DNA of 60,308 bases, taken from Paulinella micropora (Eukaryota > Cercozoa > Imbricatea > Euglyphida). A program made the position numbers and the translations under genes. The notes below the pieces were generated by a model, which saw nothing but the letters and a program-made list of their open reading frames with translations, did no database searches and was not told the DNA's origin. The stretch is taken from contig BJOX01000178.1 in the NCBI GenBank assembly GCA_009731375.1, positions 656,839-717,146 on the forward strand, given 5' to 3'. Positions 28,353-38,287 of this stretch are shown here, piece after piece (within the stretch, counting starts at the first letter, position 1; every line of letters begins with the position of its first letter).

Positions 28353-28721
28353 TAATAGTCCGGGTTTCGGCCGGGAGGTTACAGTAATAAGTACAAAGCT
28401 ATTAAAACAAAGCAAAATCTAATATAACAGTACGTCCTTAAACCGCAATTACTGAAAATTATGATTGCGATAAAAGTACGTACGTACTAGCAACAATAGT
28501 ATTATTACCTATCAAACGCAATCATAACTTATACTTTTGTTGTAACGTTTCGCAAAACTTAGCACTCTATCCCAGCTTTCCTGTGCGAACCTTTTACCGT
28601 TATGTTGCTGCCTGACTCCATCGTCAAAGATTTCTGTCCCCAACCTAAAGTCCCAATCCTGCACTTTGCAGTGTAGGCATTTTTCTTCTCTCTCACATTG
28701 GTAAATATGAGTTTATAGTCC
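28353..28721. other. Spacer between left array and leftmost gene
   Basis: AT-rich DNA with no recognised feature. It probably includes the 3' untranslated region of the minus-strand gene. Confidence 0.4.
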
Positions 28722-29368
28722 TTAGAAAATGGAAGGTTTGGCGGGAAATGAATCTATTGCTGTGTAATCGTTACCCCAAAAATGAACCATGTGCCACTGG
28801 CCCTTATCCACCGGCACATGCATAGAAGAGACCGGCACCACATTAGAGCTACCTAACATACTTTTCGCTTCAGCAACAGGCACAGAAGTTTGTTTTCTTT
28901 TTCTTGGCCCTTGCAAAACGTTGTCCAAACAACACATTAGCTTGTTTGTGAGAGCGCCAGTTGGCGCTGTTGTTTACATTGTAGTCAGCGAGAAAGGATG
29001 AGTCTACCTTTCTGCCTGCAGAATCCTCCTTCGTAGGTCGCAGATACTCCACGACGTATCCTTTTCCCCACTCCTGATCACCTGGCATTGGCAAGAAAAA
29101 CATACGCCCCATGTCCCTGCCAGTGAGAGCAAGTCTGAATAAACAACAGAAGAAAATTAATGTATGTATGCGTATATATGACTAATACAGATGATCAGAA
29201 CTGCAAATATTTCCATTGGCTAGAAATATTTCCAGCCACTAGAAATATTTCCAGTGGCTGGAAAAATCTCTAGCCACTGGAAATATTTCCAGTGGCTGGA
29301 AATATTTCTAGCCACTGGAAATATTTCCAGTGGCTGGAACTTCCACATAGACAAGCGAGCAAGCGAGC

Positions 29369-29424
<56 letters not shown>

Positions 29425-30417
29425 CCTCCTCGTCTTCACTATCTGAGTCCCAGTATCTCTGCAGGTCTTCGTCCGTCCGCGTCTCCAATGGAGGCAACAT
29501 CTCCCAGGCGACGCTCTCTCGCCAATACCAAACCTTGTTGCTGTCAGTGGGCTCCTCCTCGGCGTAGGACGAAATATCTACCGCCATCATTGCGCGCTTC
29601 AGGCGGCTCGCGCCATGGAAAACCTTGTTCAACTTGCCAGCGTTGATAGTGCTGGTGAAGATTTTGCGCTTGTAGTCATCGCCACCCTTCCCCATCTCTC
29701 GTAGTCGCTTGATAAGACGTGGACACTCTTCCTCCCCCATGCCGGCGAAACTGCACACAAGTCAGGATATGTGTTGTAATATAATGCATATGCATATAAT
29801 TGTAAGACGCAATAATATACACACATCACATAATACATATACAGTAATTATCATGCATACAGAGAGAGGGGGGGAGAGCTTCGAGAGAGAGAGAGAGAGA
29901 AAGAGAGAGAGACTAACGTAGAGCTGTCGAAGAAGGCTCCTGCGCCGCGAATCTCGTACACCTCCGCGAGCATACACTTCTCCGGAAGCATTTGCTCTTC
30001 CTTGTTCTCCAATTTGAAGGAGAACTCGGCCGTAGAGGCGCAGAATATACGAAACCTCACCTCCATGTATGCCTTCTTGGAGCCAACGGTAAATAACAAG
30101 CAGCAGTGCAAGTATTCGCCAACATCAGTGAAGGGTAAGGGGGGGTGATTATGCTTGGGGCTGGCAGTGCGTCCAACGCAGTCATGTCCCAGGCAGTACC
30201 TATTGCATCAAGACACAGAATTGTTGGCAGGACATGGAAATATTTCGAGCCACTGAAAATATTTCCAGCCACGGGAAATATTTCCAGCCACTGGAAATAT
30301 TTCCAGCCACTGGAAATATTTCCAGCCACTGGAAATATTTATAGCCACTGGAAATATTTCCAGCCACTGAAGATATTTCCAGTGGCTGGAAATATTTCCA
30401 GTGGCTGTAGAGAGCGA

Positions 30418-30449
<32 letters not shown>

Positions 30450-33400
30450 ACCACCCCCCCCCCGCCCCCCCCCCCCCCACCCTNNNNNNNNNNNNNNNNN
30501 NNNNNNNNNNNNNNNNNNNNNNNNNNNNNNNNNNNNNNNNNNNNNNNNNNNNNNNNNNNNNNNNNNNNNNNNNNNNNNNNNNNNNNNNNNNNNNNNNNNN
30601 NNNNNNNNNNNNNNCCCCCCCCCCCCCCCCCCCCCAACTTCGCTCCCTCTCTCTCTCTCTCTCTCTGGTTACCGTAGTCGTCTAGGGTGCAAGGGTGTCC
30701 ATCTATTGAGCAGAACTTAGCCCCAGTGAAGCTTTTGTACCTGCGGCAGCGGGGACACTGCCACATCAGACCAGTCTTCTGATGGCTGATGCCCCCTTTA
30801 GCTTCCAGCGCCTGGTCCAGGTCCTCCTGGCTTTCCGTTGCCGTTGCCACCTCTGCTTGGGCACTCGGATCTTGGTCCTGAGTGACTTCCTCAAAGAATC
30901 CGCCACCCACGGACTTGAGGTAAAATTTGTACCTCACCAGCGGCTGTTCCAGAAGGTCTTCGATGGCTTCTAGGGAATGCGTAGCTGTCGCGCGCGTACT
31001 TGTACGACGCGGCGTACGGCGGCTACATCGGCAACGTGGACTTCTGCTTTGTAGCGTACACGTCGTTAGAATGGAAAGAGTCGCCGGAGTCTGTGCCGGC
31101 AAATGTCGAGGCGCTGCCGTTCCGGCCCGCGCTGTGGATCTGGAGTGAAGCCGTGTACGTGGCGGAGTGGCTGCCGCTGTCGACAGACACTTTCTGCGCG
31201 TGGCCCAACAACGCGGGCGTAGCGCGTTTGGAGCTGACAGAACTGCTGCAGGCCCGGTCCCCCTGGCGCGGCCACTCGTGCGGCCGCCCCGCCGAAAGCT
31301 CGGCGGTACAAGTAGCGGGCGGGCTGTTACAGTGCTGGCCGCTGTCGTTGAATGCGCTGCTGCCCGCGGACTTTGCGTGGTTGTACCGCTGCCGCGTGGC
31401 TAACGAGACGGTCGAACTCGACTGCATCGTCGCCCTGCCGCCCGCGACCAAGACCGTGGCAGTCCAGGACTTCCTGCAACAGTGTGCGTGAGAAAAAAAC
31501 CATTCCTTCCTCCTTTTTCCTCGGGAGAGGGGGGGGAGGGTGAAATAGCCCTGAAAAAAAAGACATTTCAAAATCCCCCTCCCCGACAATACCCCCCGTG
31601 TGCAGTCAACGCCCATTTTCATTCGCTTTGTATGCTGAAGCGCGCGATCTCTAATTTAGCCAAGATACGTAAAGAACAAGTAAAATTAAGCGTGTCGGAA
31701 AAACGGAGCATTGCCAGCTATGAGCAGCGATGAACATTCGGTACGGTGCCAATTGAGCACGATCTATCAAAAAAAGGAAGGCGTCGCGAAAGATTATTTA
31801 CCGTCGGGATTATATGCTGCCGATAGTGACGGGTTCGCCCTTTATGTGCAACGACTCTGCAAGGAAGAACGCAATGAAACCAAACAAAAGGAACGGATTG
31901 CTAAGCTCTTGGCAGTAGAAGAGTACCTTCTGACGAAAGTCTTCACAGTAATAGATAGCACTCTGAGCATCAAGCAGTTCACTGACGGAACTGCGGGAGG
32001 CGATATCGAGTATTGCGAAAAAAAAGTCACTGCATTAACGCAACAGTTGACGCAAGCGGCAATAGCAGGAACGATGGATGAAGTGATAAAAATCAAAACA
32101 GATATAGACAAGTCCTTTCAAGCGCTTGACAGAGCAGAGATCAAGCGCTTGACAGAGCAGAGGGCGCGACGACCAGCTGGTGGCGGTATCGGCAAAGCCA
32201 AAAATAAATGGGAAGAAGTCACAAAATGTCCTTTCTACTTCAACATGCCCGAAGACGACCGAGACTATTTACAAAGGTTTTTTGAGTCTCGGCTAAGCAA
32301 ATATACCGAATACGTCAACTAGTAGCCAGCATTTGTACTCTTTTCTATTGTACGGTTTGTGCTACGACGCGCAGGACTTGTTGGCAGAGAAAAAAGGCGT
32401 TTTAATCATAAACTAATAAAAAAAAAAGAAGCCAAAACACACACTTGTACTTTTCTTCTTCCACTTCTCGGTTTTTCAGTCGAGTTCGGGCTTCCTGACG
32501 CTGCCGTGGAACATGGATTCTAGGTTGTTAATACAAGTCGCCAGGGCGTCGTTGCGTGCTTTGCGCGAGGGGCGCGCCTTCTTGGCCTCGCAGACCAGGG
32601 CGTCTTCCAAGCTCTGCGCTAGCAGCGTGTGCAGCGGCCACGTCGTGTCGAGCCAGCCGGCACACACGTTCGAGCCCGCGCCCTTGAGGCCGAACAGGAA
32701 CCGCAGCAGCACCGTGGCGGAGCAGTGCAGGCGCACCGACAGCTCCAGGCCGTGGGTGAACAGCGGCGGGCGCCGCAGCTGGCGGCGGGTGTAACAGTGG
32801 TGCGGCGCCGATTCAAAGAACAAGTGCAGGTAATTGACGCAGTTGGTCATCAGGCGGTACGCCCACACCGCCTGCACCGAGCGGCCGCCGGCGTCGTGTT
32901 CTTGCTCGTGGTCGCCCTTTTGCTGCTGCTGCTGCTGCTGCCTGGAGATAATCTTGATCAGCCGCCGCGCGCTCAGGCGGTGCAGCAGCGTCATAAAGCC
33001 CTGCAGATAAACCATGACCAGCTCCATGATCGGCAGGCTGTCCGCCAGCCCCGCGGGCTCCTCCCACCAGTTGCGCCTCGTGCGCACCGGAGCCGCGCGC
33101 CTTTCCACCTGCGGCAGCTCCTCGCTCTCGGCCTGCAGCACGAGCTGTTGTGCGTACACCGTGCGCGCCAGCCTCAGCGTGGCATCCCCCGCGACGAAGC
33201 GCGACACCAGCAGGCACAGCTCCTCGAGCTTGGCCGGCTCCAGCTCGAACGGCCGCAGCGTGTGCTCTAACGCCAGCAGCGCGCGCACCTGGCTCAGCCC
33301 GCCGAGTACTTCTTTCGCGAGCTCCGGGCCCAGCATCTCCTCGACCGTGGACCCGACCGTGTCCTCGACCTCCTGCGTCAGGTACGCGCACAGTTCGGGC

Positions 33401-35197
33401 GTGATCGCGCCGTAGCGCCTGCCCAGTGACTCCTCCGTCCACGGCGGCAGCACGGCGGCCGCGCCAGCCGTGATGATGGCCGTCGTGCACACCGTGGCCA
33501 CCCCGTCGCGGTCGTGCAGGGCCGCCAGGTTGTGGTTCAGGGCCCTGGGCACCCTGGCGAGCAGCGGGTTCAGCGCTATGCCCACCACGCCGTCCGACAA
33601 AATCGAACGTACCAGCACGGCGTGTTCGCGCACGTAGCGGTACAACAGGCTCAGGTCCCGTGCCTCCAACGTCGGCAGCGCCAGGACGTCCCTGCACATG
33701 CGGCAGATTGCGTTCAGCGTTTCTTGGCCCAGCTCTTCTTCTTCAATATCCCCCGTGGTGCCGCGGGGGAACACACAGAACAGCTCGTCCCTCACGAGCT
33801 GGCGCCACTTGCGCCTGGCGCCCTCACGCGCCGGCAGCCAGGGCGGACTGTTGCCGAACAGCTTGCCCAGCGCGGCGTAGAAGAGCAGCAAATGCCACTG
33901 TGCCTCCGTCCTGATCAGGGCGCGGGGCGCCGCTTCGGCGCCCGCCAGCACGGTTAGTTCGGCGTGCAGGGCGCCGCTCCAGCCAAAGCGTTTCGACGCC
34001 ACCAAGAAGCTGTCGACCAGGGCCGCCACCAAGAAGCTGACTTGTTTTCCAGTGAGCGCGCCGCCGAAAAGGCTCACATTTCCCGGGGCCGAAGGGCGCG
34101 GGCTACTGATTAAAAAATCACTGCTTAACACCTGTCTAGGCCCCTTCCCCCCTCCCTAGCAAAGGTACAGTTGATCCAGCCAAGCACGCGCAACCGAACT
34201 CAACCGAAAGTAAGGTACCCGGAGCCTGAGTTCCGCTAGGGCCAGCCAGTGCTCGGGGCTGGACAGAGTCCACGTGGTTACGGGGCCTTGGGCCGCCGCG
34301 TCACCAGGGGGCCGCGTCAGCCACAGAGCACCGAATTGCAGCCTGTAGTTCGGCGTGATGCTGCCAACGTCGCGCTGCGGCGGCCGCGGCGTTTCTTTTT
34401 TGGGTGGGTGGCTTGTCCTGGCCGAGAAGGCCGGCGCGACGTGCGAGCTGCCGGTAGAATCCAGGCTCTCCTTGCTACCACGTTTGCGCCGACGGAGGCA
34501 CGCTAGTGCAATACAGGCACCCACGAACAACAAGACCTATTTAGCAGAGTCTTCGGCATAGGTTGGGTTAATACCACTGCCAGTTTCGTCCGGAAAGCAC
34601 TGCCGGCCGTCCAGGCACACGTCCGCCCCGACGATGCCGTCGTCGGGGCCGGCAGTGCCTAGAGGCTCTGGGCCGCCCTTCGCCTCTAGGCACTGCTGGC
34701 CGTCGTCGGCTAGGCACACGCCCGCCCAACCCGGGGGGCCCGCGCTAGACCGTCGGCCCTGTGTTGGTGGTGGTGTCGCTTCTGGTAGTCTTCGGCATCC
34801 CCATTCAATAGCGCCATCCGGATTGGTTCGTAATAGTTCTGCACAGAGGTCAGCCCAGATGTCATCCACTACGTTGCTCTGATCGCTTTCTTTTCTCTCC
34901 AAGTCTCGTTGTTCCGCTTCCTGGGACGGCTGTAACGTCGCGCGGAGGGCGGCCAGGGATTGCATTTCTTCTTCGGCGTATATCAAGTTACATGCGTGGT
35001 GGTGAACGCTGCACACATACACAGAACAGAAAAGAAAGTGGCTGGAAATATTTGCATCGGGACAATATTTCCACTGGCTGGAAATATTTCCAGCCACTGG
35101 AACTATTTCCAGTGGCTGGAAATATTTCTAGCCACTGGAAATATTTCCAGTCAATGGAAATATTTCCAGCCAATGGAAATATGCTGGAGCGTGAGAG

Positions 35198-35250
<53 letters not shown>

Positions 35251-35501
35251 CCGAAGGGGACTTCAGGCAAAGCAGTTCTCGTGAAGGCCTGTAAGAAGGC
35301 CAGAATCGCCGACCGCTTAGTCTGGAACTCGTGTTTCGTCTGAAGCTTTCTGAAAGTGGGAACAGACTCGCGATCGGTGCCCAAAATTTTGAGGAAAACG
35401 GTCTGAGTCAACAGACGCACCAAGCACCACCTCCAATCTTGCTCTTGTTCCGTCAAATCCTCACCGCAGCAGCTACTAGCCGCCCTACACACGGTATCAG
35501 A

Positions 35502-35545
<44 letters not shown>

Positions 35546-36513
35546 TGAGAGTATGTGCTTGAGACACACACAGAGAGTTATTACTATTCTTATTATTATT
35601 ATTATTATTCAGCCCAATGGCCTCAAGGCGTTAAACTGTGACGCCAACTCATAACCCTTTGGTGGTAGATGCTGTCGGGGCCACCGATGGAGCTCCTGAG
35701 GGCAAGACTGCACTAAGCCAAGGTTATTCCGCAGTCCCAGCAACCTCTTGCAAGACGTCACCGAATGTGCAAGTGCATACACCAAGCGCGGTTGCTAGAG
35801 CTGCCTCGAAACCCCACCCATAACAATCTGGTGTCTGCTGGGTCCTGGGCTATCAACCAGCATATGCGGAGTTTAAGATCTTTTACGCGCGCAACGACCC
35901 TCCTCCCCAGCATCTACCACCAAAGGGTTATGAGTTGGCGTCACAGTTTAACGCCTTGAGGCCATTGGGCTGGAACTCTGTTTAGCAAGTGTGACTAGGT
36001 TTTTTCATCGGGATTTCCCTCAAATATGTCACAGTCAACACTCCAAGGCAGATTTACTATATCTGAGGCGTACTGATGCAGCTAATGGCATATCCTCAAC
36101 GGACATAAGCCTCCAATACCCTTGTTCGAGGTCCTCCACCCCCCCGTGTCAGTCTCTCGCCTGATGATCGGGGCCACCGATGGAGCTCCTGAGGGCAAGA
36201 CTGCACTAAGCCGAGGTTATTCCGCAGTCCCAGCAACCTCTTGCAAGACGTCACCGAATGTGCAAGTGCATACACCAAGCGCGGTTGCTAGAGCTGCCTC
36301 GAAACCCCACCCACAACAATCTGGTGTCTGCTGGGTCCTGGGCTATCAACCAGCATATGCGGAGTTTAAGATCTTTTACGCGCGCAACGACCCTCCTCCC
36401 CAATCATCAGGCGAGAGACTGACACGGGGGGGGTGGAGGACCTCGAACAAGGGTATTGGAGGCTTATGTCCGTTGAGGATATGCCATTAGCTGCATCAGT
36501 ACGCCTCAGATAT

Positions 36514-36549
<36 letters not shown>

Positions 36550-37770
36550 GTCATTGCTATGATTATTATTAGAAATTGGAAATATTTCCAACCTCTGGAA
36601 ATATTTTTAGTCATTGGAAATATTTCCAATGGCTGGAAATATTTCCAGTGACTAAAAATATTTCCAGTCATTGGAAATATTTCCAGAAACTGGAAATATT
36701 TCCAGCCTTTGGAAATATTTTCAGTCCCTGGAAGTATTTTCAGCCATTAGAAATATTTCCAGCCACTGGAAATATTTCCAATGACTGGAAATATTTCCAG
36801 GGACTGGAAATATTTTTACCGTACTCACCACTTATCAAATTTGGCGAAGCTGTGGCACCCCTCTCTTGTGCTGGATCTGCCCTGATGAACTTTTGCCACC
36901 CACTTCTTCCACTGAGTCGGCTTGTCCGATAAGTTTGGCGAGATGGCGGGCAGACACTTGGTCAGCAGGGCGGTGCGACGCTTGTTCACAGTGTCGTCCT
37001 CATCGTCGTCCTGCGCGCCTCCTCTCTTCTTGCTCTTCTTGCTGTTCTTCTTTTCCGCCTTCCCCTTTCTCGATCTCTTGTTTGATTGACTCCGTTTATT
37101 GTTTTGCTCCTCCTCCTCCTCCTCCTCTTCCGTCGTCGACTCCAAGTCGGTATCCATCGTCAGAAGCCCCGCCTTCAGGTTTTCTGCCCGTTTTTTTTGC
37201 CCTCAGCTCCCTCCTCTCTTCCTTTTGTTTTTTTATCTTCTCTTCCTCCTCTGTACGCTTTGCTTGCTTGTCATCATTTCTTACCTCTTCATCACTTGTT
37301 TCTGCCTCTTCTTCACTCGCTTCTACGTCTGCTTTTCCTTTCTTGCTCTTACCACCCCTTTCCCTTTCCTTGTCTTTCTTGCTCTTTTTTACAGCTGTGT
37401 TTGTCTCCTCGGCCTTTTCCTCTTCCTCATCCTCTTCTACTCTTCTCTATTCTTTTTTCCTTTTTTTTTTCTTTCCACCTTTTTCTTTTCCCTTCGCTTC
37501 TTCCCTCTTCTTCTTGTTGTTTACAGCATTGTCTGCCTCTTCCTCTGGTGGTTTAGCATCAAGCGCAGCAGCAGCAGCAGCAGCGCACTCTTCCCTAGCT
37601 CTATTCTGCTCAGCTTGATCATGCAACGCCAACTCCGTGTCAAGTTCATTCGAATCCTGGACAGCAGCAGCAGCAGGAGGAGGAGGAGGACGAGGAGGAG
37701 AAGAAGAAGAAGAAGAAGATCCTCTTCCTGATACGAAGGGCCGGAAGGTCGTAGGATGTAAGGATTGCAC
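28722..37770 (-). CDS. Large spliced element-encoded gene running to the left end (unknown function)
   Basis: No family is recognised. Phase-compatible exons on the minus strand: about 36829-37157 (Lys/Glu-rich, donor GTGAGTACG), 35252-35484, from 35008, 30673-30969 (Cys motif CPRC...C...C), about 29918-30199, 29424-29750, 29008-29116 and about 28722-28909 (PRKRKQ, stop TAA). Upstream, 37150-37770 gives more Lys/Glu-rich frames with breaks near 37150 and 37440. Several joins are exact in phase: 36829/35484 gives W, 29918/29750 gives T, 29424/29116 gives E. Others are off by one. Introns hold the 19 bp arrays, (GA)n, foldback elements and the virus-like block. By position it could be the TnpA-like partner of the transposase; that is inference. 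Confidence 0.5.
29205..29343. repeat. 19 bp palindromic array in an intron (A2)
   Basis: About seven units of CCAG-(CCA or TGG)-CTGG-AAATATTT, followed by (GA)n at 29371-29422, in the intron between exons 29424-29750 and 29008-29116 or directly beside it. Confidence 0.85.
30232..30672. repeat. 19 bp palindromic array (A3), poly-C runs and gap in an intron
   Basis: About nine 19 bp units lie at 30235-30410. A run of C, unknown bases 30484-30614, another C run and (CT)n follow. All are inside the intron between exons 30673-30969 and 29918-30199. Confidence 0.85.
31000..31491 (+). CDS. C-terminal part of an unrecognised GC-rich intronless gene
   Basis: An open frame of about 164 codons with strong GC bias at third positions and no repeats. 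A stop lies just upstream (30982), so the N-terminus is missing or lies beyond a rearrangement. Rich in Trp, Leu and Cys, with no recognised domain. It ends TGA shortly before a poly-A-rich spacer. Composition and compactness match 32476-34131 and differ from the surrounding spliced gene. Confidence 0.5.
   Translation: MYDAAYGGYIGNVDFCFVAYTSLEWKESPESVPANVEALPFRPALWIWSEAVYVAEWLPLSTDTFCAWPNNAGVARLELTELLQARSPWRGHSCGRPAESSAVQVAGGLLQCWPLSLNALLPADFAWLYRCRVANETVELDCIVALPPATKTVAVQDFLQQCA
31720..32322 (+). CDS. Unrecognised 200-residue soluble protein, intronless
   Basis: The ATG at 31720 opens a frame of about 200 codons, charged and mostly helical, with no membrane segment and no known domain. A short frame at 31634-31733 overlaps its start. 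A 23 bp tandem duplication at 32119-32163 makes the same DNA read in two frames (QALDRAE then KRLTEQR). It converges on 32476-34131 across an A-rich spacer that could hold both polyadenylation sites. Function unknown. Confidence 0.5.
   Translation: MSSDEHSVRCQLSTIYQKKEGVAKDYLPSGLYAADSDGFALYVQRLCKEERNETKQKERIAKLLAVEEYLLTKVFTVIDSTLSIKQFTDGTAGGDIEYCEKKVTALTQQLTQAAIAGTMDEVIKIKTDIDKSFQALDRAEIKRLTEQRARRPAGGGIGKAKNKWEEVTKCPFYFNMPEDDRDYLQRFFESRLSKYTEYVN
32476..34131 (-). CDS. Large GC-rich intronless ORF, about 551 residues, virus-like in style
   Basis: Open for more than 1.6 kb with very high GC at third positions and no intron signals. It is mostly alpha-helical by composition, with Arg/Leu/Ala-rich segments, Cys pairs (CRMC, CTTAI) and a poly-Gln stretch around residue 400. 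No hallmark motif of a polymerase, terminase, capsid or helicase is visible. Compact, convergent, intronless, GC-rich genes beside a membrane protein suggest a captured DNA-virus fragment. The virus family cannot be named. Alternatively it is a retro-copied or horizontally acquired gene. Confidence 0.55.
   Translation of the reverse strand: MLSSDFLISSPRPSAPGNVSLFGGALTGKQVSFLVAALVDSFLVASKRFGWSGALHAELTVLAGAEAAPRALIRTEAQWHLLLFYAALGKLFGNSPPWLPAREGARRKWRQLVRDELFCVFPRGTTGDIEEEELGQETLNAICRMCRDVLALPTLEARDLSLLYRYVREHAVLVRSILSDGVVGIALNPLLARVPRALNHNLAALHDRDGVATVCTTAIITAGAAAVLPPWTEESLGRRYGAITPELCAYLTQEVEDTVGSTVEEMLGPELAKEVLGGLSQVRALLALEHTLRPFELEPAKLEELCLLVSRFVAGDATLRLARTVYAQQLVLQAESEELPQVERRAAPVRTRRNWWEEPAGLADSLPIMELVMVYLQGFMTLLHRLSARRLIKIISRQQQQQQQKGDHEQEHDAGGRSVQAVWAYRLMTNCVNYLHLFFESAPHHCYTRRQLRRPPLFTHGLELSVRLHCSATVLLRFLFGLKGAGSNVCAGWLDTTWPLHTLLAQSLEDALVCEAKKARPSRKARNDALATCINNLESMFHGSVRKPELD
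34156..34790 (-). pseudogene. Type I membrane protein-like ORF split by one in-frame stop
   Basis: Reading leftwards from about 34790: a Gly/Pro-rich, Cys-containing outer part (CLADDGQQC and CLDGRQC repeats), an in-frame TAG at 34537-34539, then a hydrophobic segment (VLLFVGACIALACL), a basic stop-transfer RRRKRG and a tail of about 110 residues. The frame is the same on both sides of the stop. The upper end merges in frame with the exon from 35008 of the spliced minus-strand gene, so the true boundary is unclear. Either a broken viral or host glycoprotein, a readthrough gene, or a chance join. Confidence 0.4.
34627..34696. other. Two adjacent perfect hairpins
   Basis: CCCCGACGA-TGCCG-TCGTCGGGG at about 34627-34649 has a 9 bp stem. 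GCAGTGCCTAGAGGC at 34652-34666 pairs exactly with 34682-34696 (15 bp stem, 15-base loop). Confidence 0.8.
35036..35245. repeat. 19 bp palindromic array (A4) and (GA)n in an intron
   Basis: About eight units at 35036-35188, including one CCAGTCAATGG variant. (GA)n follows at 35197-35244. The array lies exactly between the donor at 35251 and the acceptor at 35009. Confidence 0.85.
35610..35972. mobile_element. Foldback element 1: 64 bp perfect arms around a 235 bp core
   Basis: Left arm 35610-35673 (starts CAGCCCAATGGCCTCAAGGC) and right arm 35909-35972 are exact reverse complements. The core 35674-35908 is nearly identical to the core of foldback element 2. (ATT)n abuts the left arm. No coding capacity. 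Confidence 0.85.
36055..36517. mobile_element. Foldback element 2: 114 bp arms, same core, different arms
   Basis: Left arm 36055-36168 and right arm 36403-36517 are reverse complements except for one base in a C run. The core 36169-36402 matches 35674-35908 in the same orientation with only a few substitutions, but the arms are unrelated to those of element 1. (ATT)n abuts the right arm. Confidence 0.85.
36570..36820. repeat. 19 bp palindromic array (A5) in an intron
   Basis: About thirteen units with more sequence variation than A3, ending directly at the donor GTGAGTACGG (minus strand) of the Lys/Glu-rich exon. Confidence 0.85.
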
Positions 37771-37863
37771 AAATTTGCGTAGTCACTACCGGCATGCTTT
37801 TTATGTATTTAAAAGTCGTAGTAAATAGCAAAAAAACTTTTATTAGTTTATATTAATATAATA

Positions 37864-38214
37864 ATGCATTTTGACTACTTAAATAAAGCCTACGGCAACG
37901 CAAAGATAGCTGTACTACACATTCCAGACTGCTATGTGCCTGACGATAAAGTCCGCTTCCCCAGGCTGTGTAGCCGCGAATTAAGTAACAAAACGACGCA
38001 AAGCTGCAAAAAGAAAGCAAATTATAAATTGTCTGTGTTTTCCCGCCTCCGGTGGCACTTGGAGCGCCACCGGACTGCGTACGCAGGCTACCGCGCCACC
38101 CCACCCGTGATACCCACGTCAGGAGGGCAAGTCCGAATCCTAGCGCGGTACAACACAAATTACACAACAAAATCAATCATAAACAGTAAAGTCAAGAGAG
38201 AAAATGAAAGTTAA
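37864..38214 (+). CDS. Small unrecognised ORF in the intergenic spacer
   Basis: A frame of 116 codons starts right after an AT-rich stretch (TTTATATTAATATAATA) that would suit a promoter. It is basic, with a few Cys and no known domain. It contains one of the GGTGGC hairpins, which suggests the spacer may be non-coding instead. It lies between two minus-strand genes. Confidence 0.25.
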   Translation: MHFDYLNKAYGNAKIAVLHIPDCYVPDDKVRFPRLCSRELSNKTTQSCKKKANYKLSVFSRLRWHLERHRTAYAGYRATPPVIPTSGGQVRILARYNTNYTTKSIINSKVKRENES

Positions 38215-38258
38215 TGCTCTCTCCTGCCTCCGGTGGCACTTGTGGCGCCATCGGAGGC
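38048..38258. repeat. Two GGTGGC...GCCACC hairpins (intergenic)
   Basis: 38048-38074: TCCGGTGGC, 9-base loop, GCCACCGGA. 38226-38258: GCCTCCGGTGGC, 9-base loop, GCCATCGGAGGC. Both lie downstream of the stop of the gene at 38288 and match, in inverted orientation, three hairpins at 51.4-51.9 kb. Confidence 0.8.
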
Positions 38259-38287
38259 GAGTATGCTACCTTGTACGCGCTAACGGT

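Noticed and set aside
29205-29343. CRISPR-like look of the regularly spaced 19 bp units
   Set aside because: There are no unique spacers: units are contiguous, palindromic and spread over introns of a eukaryotic element, with no cas genes.
30420-30637. Poly-C runs and Gly/Pro ORFs around a gap
   Set aside because: Homopolymer length next to unknown bases is unreliable and the ORFs are homopolymer translations.
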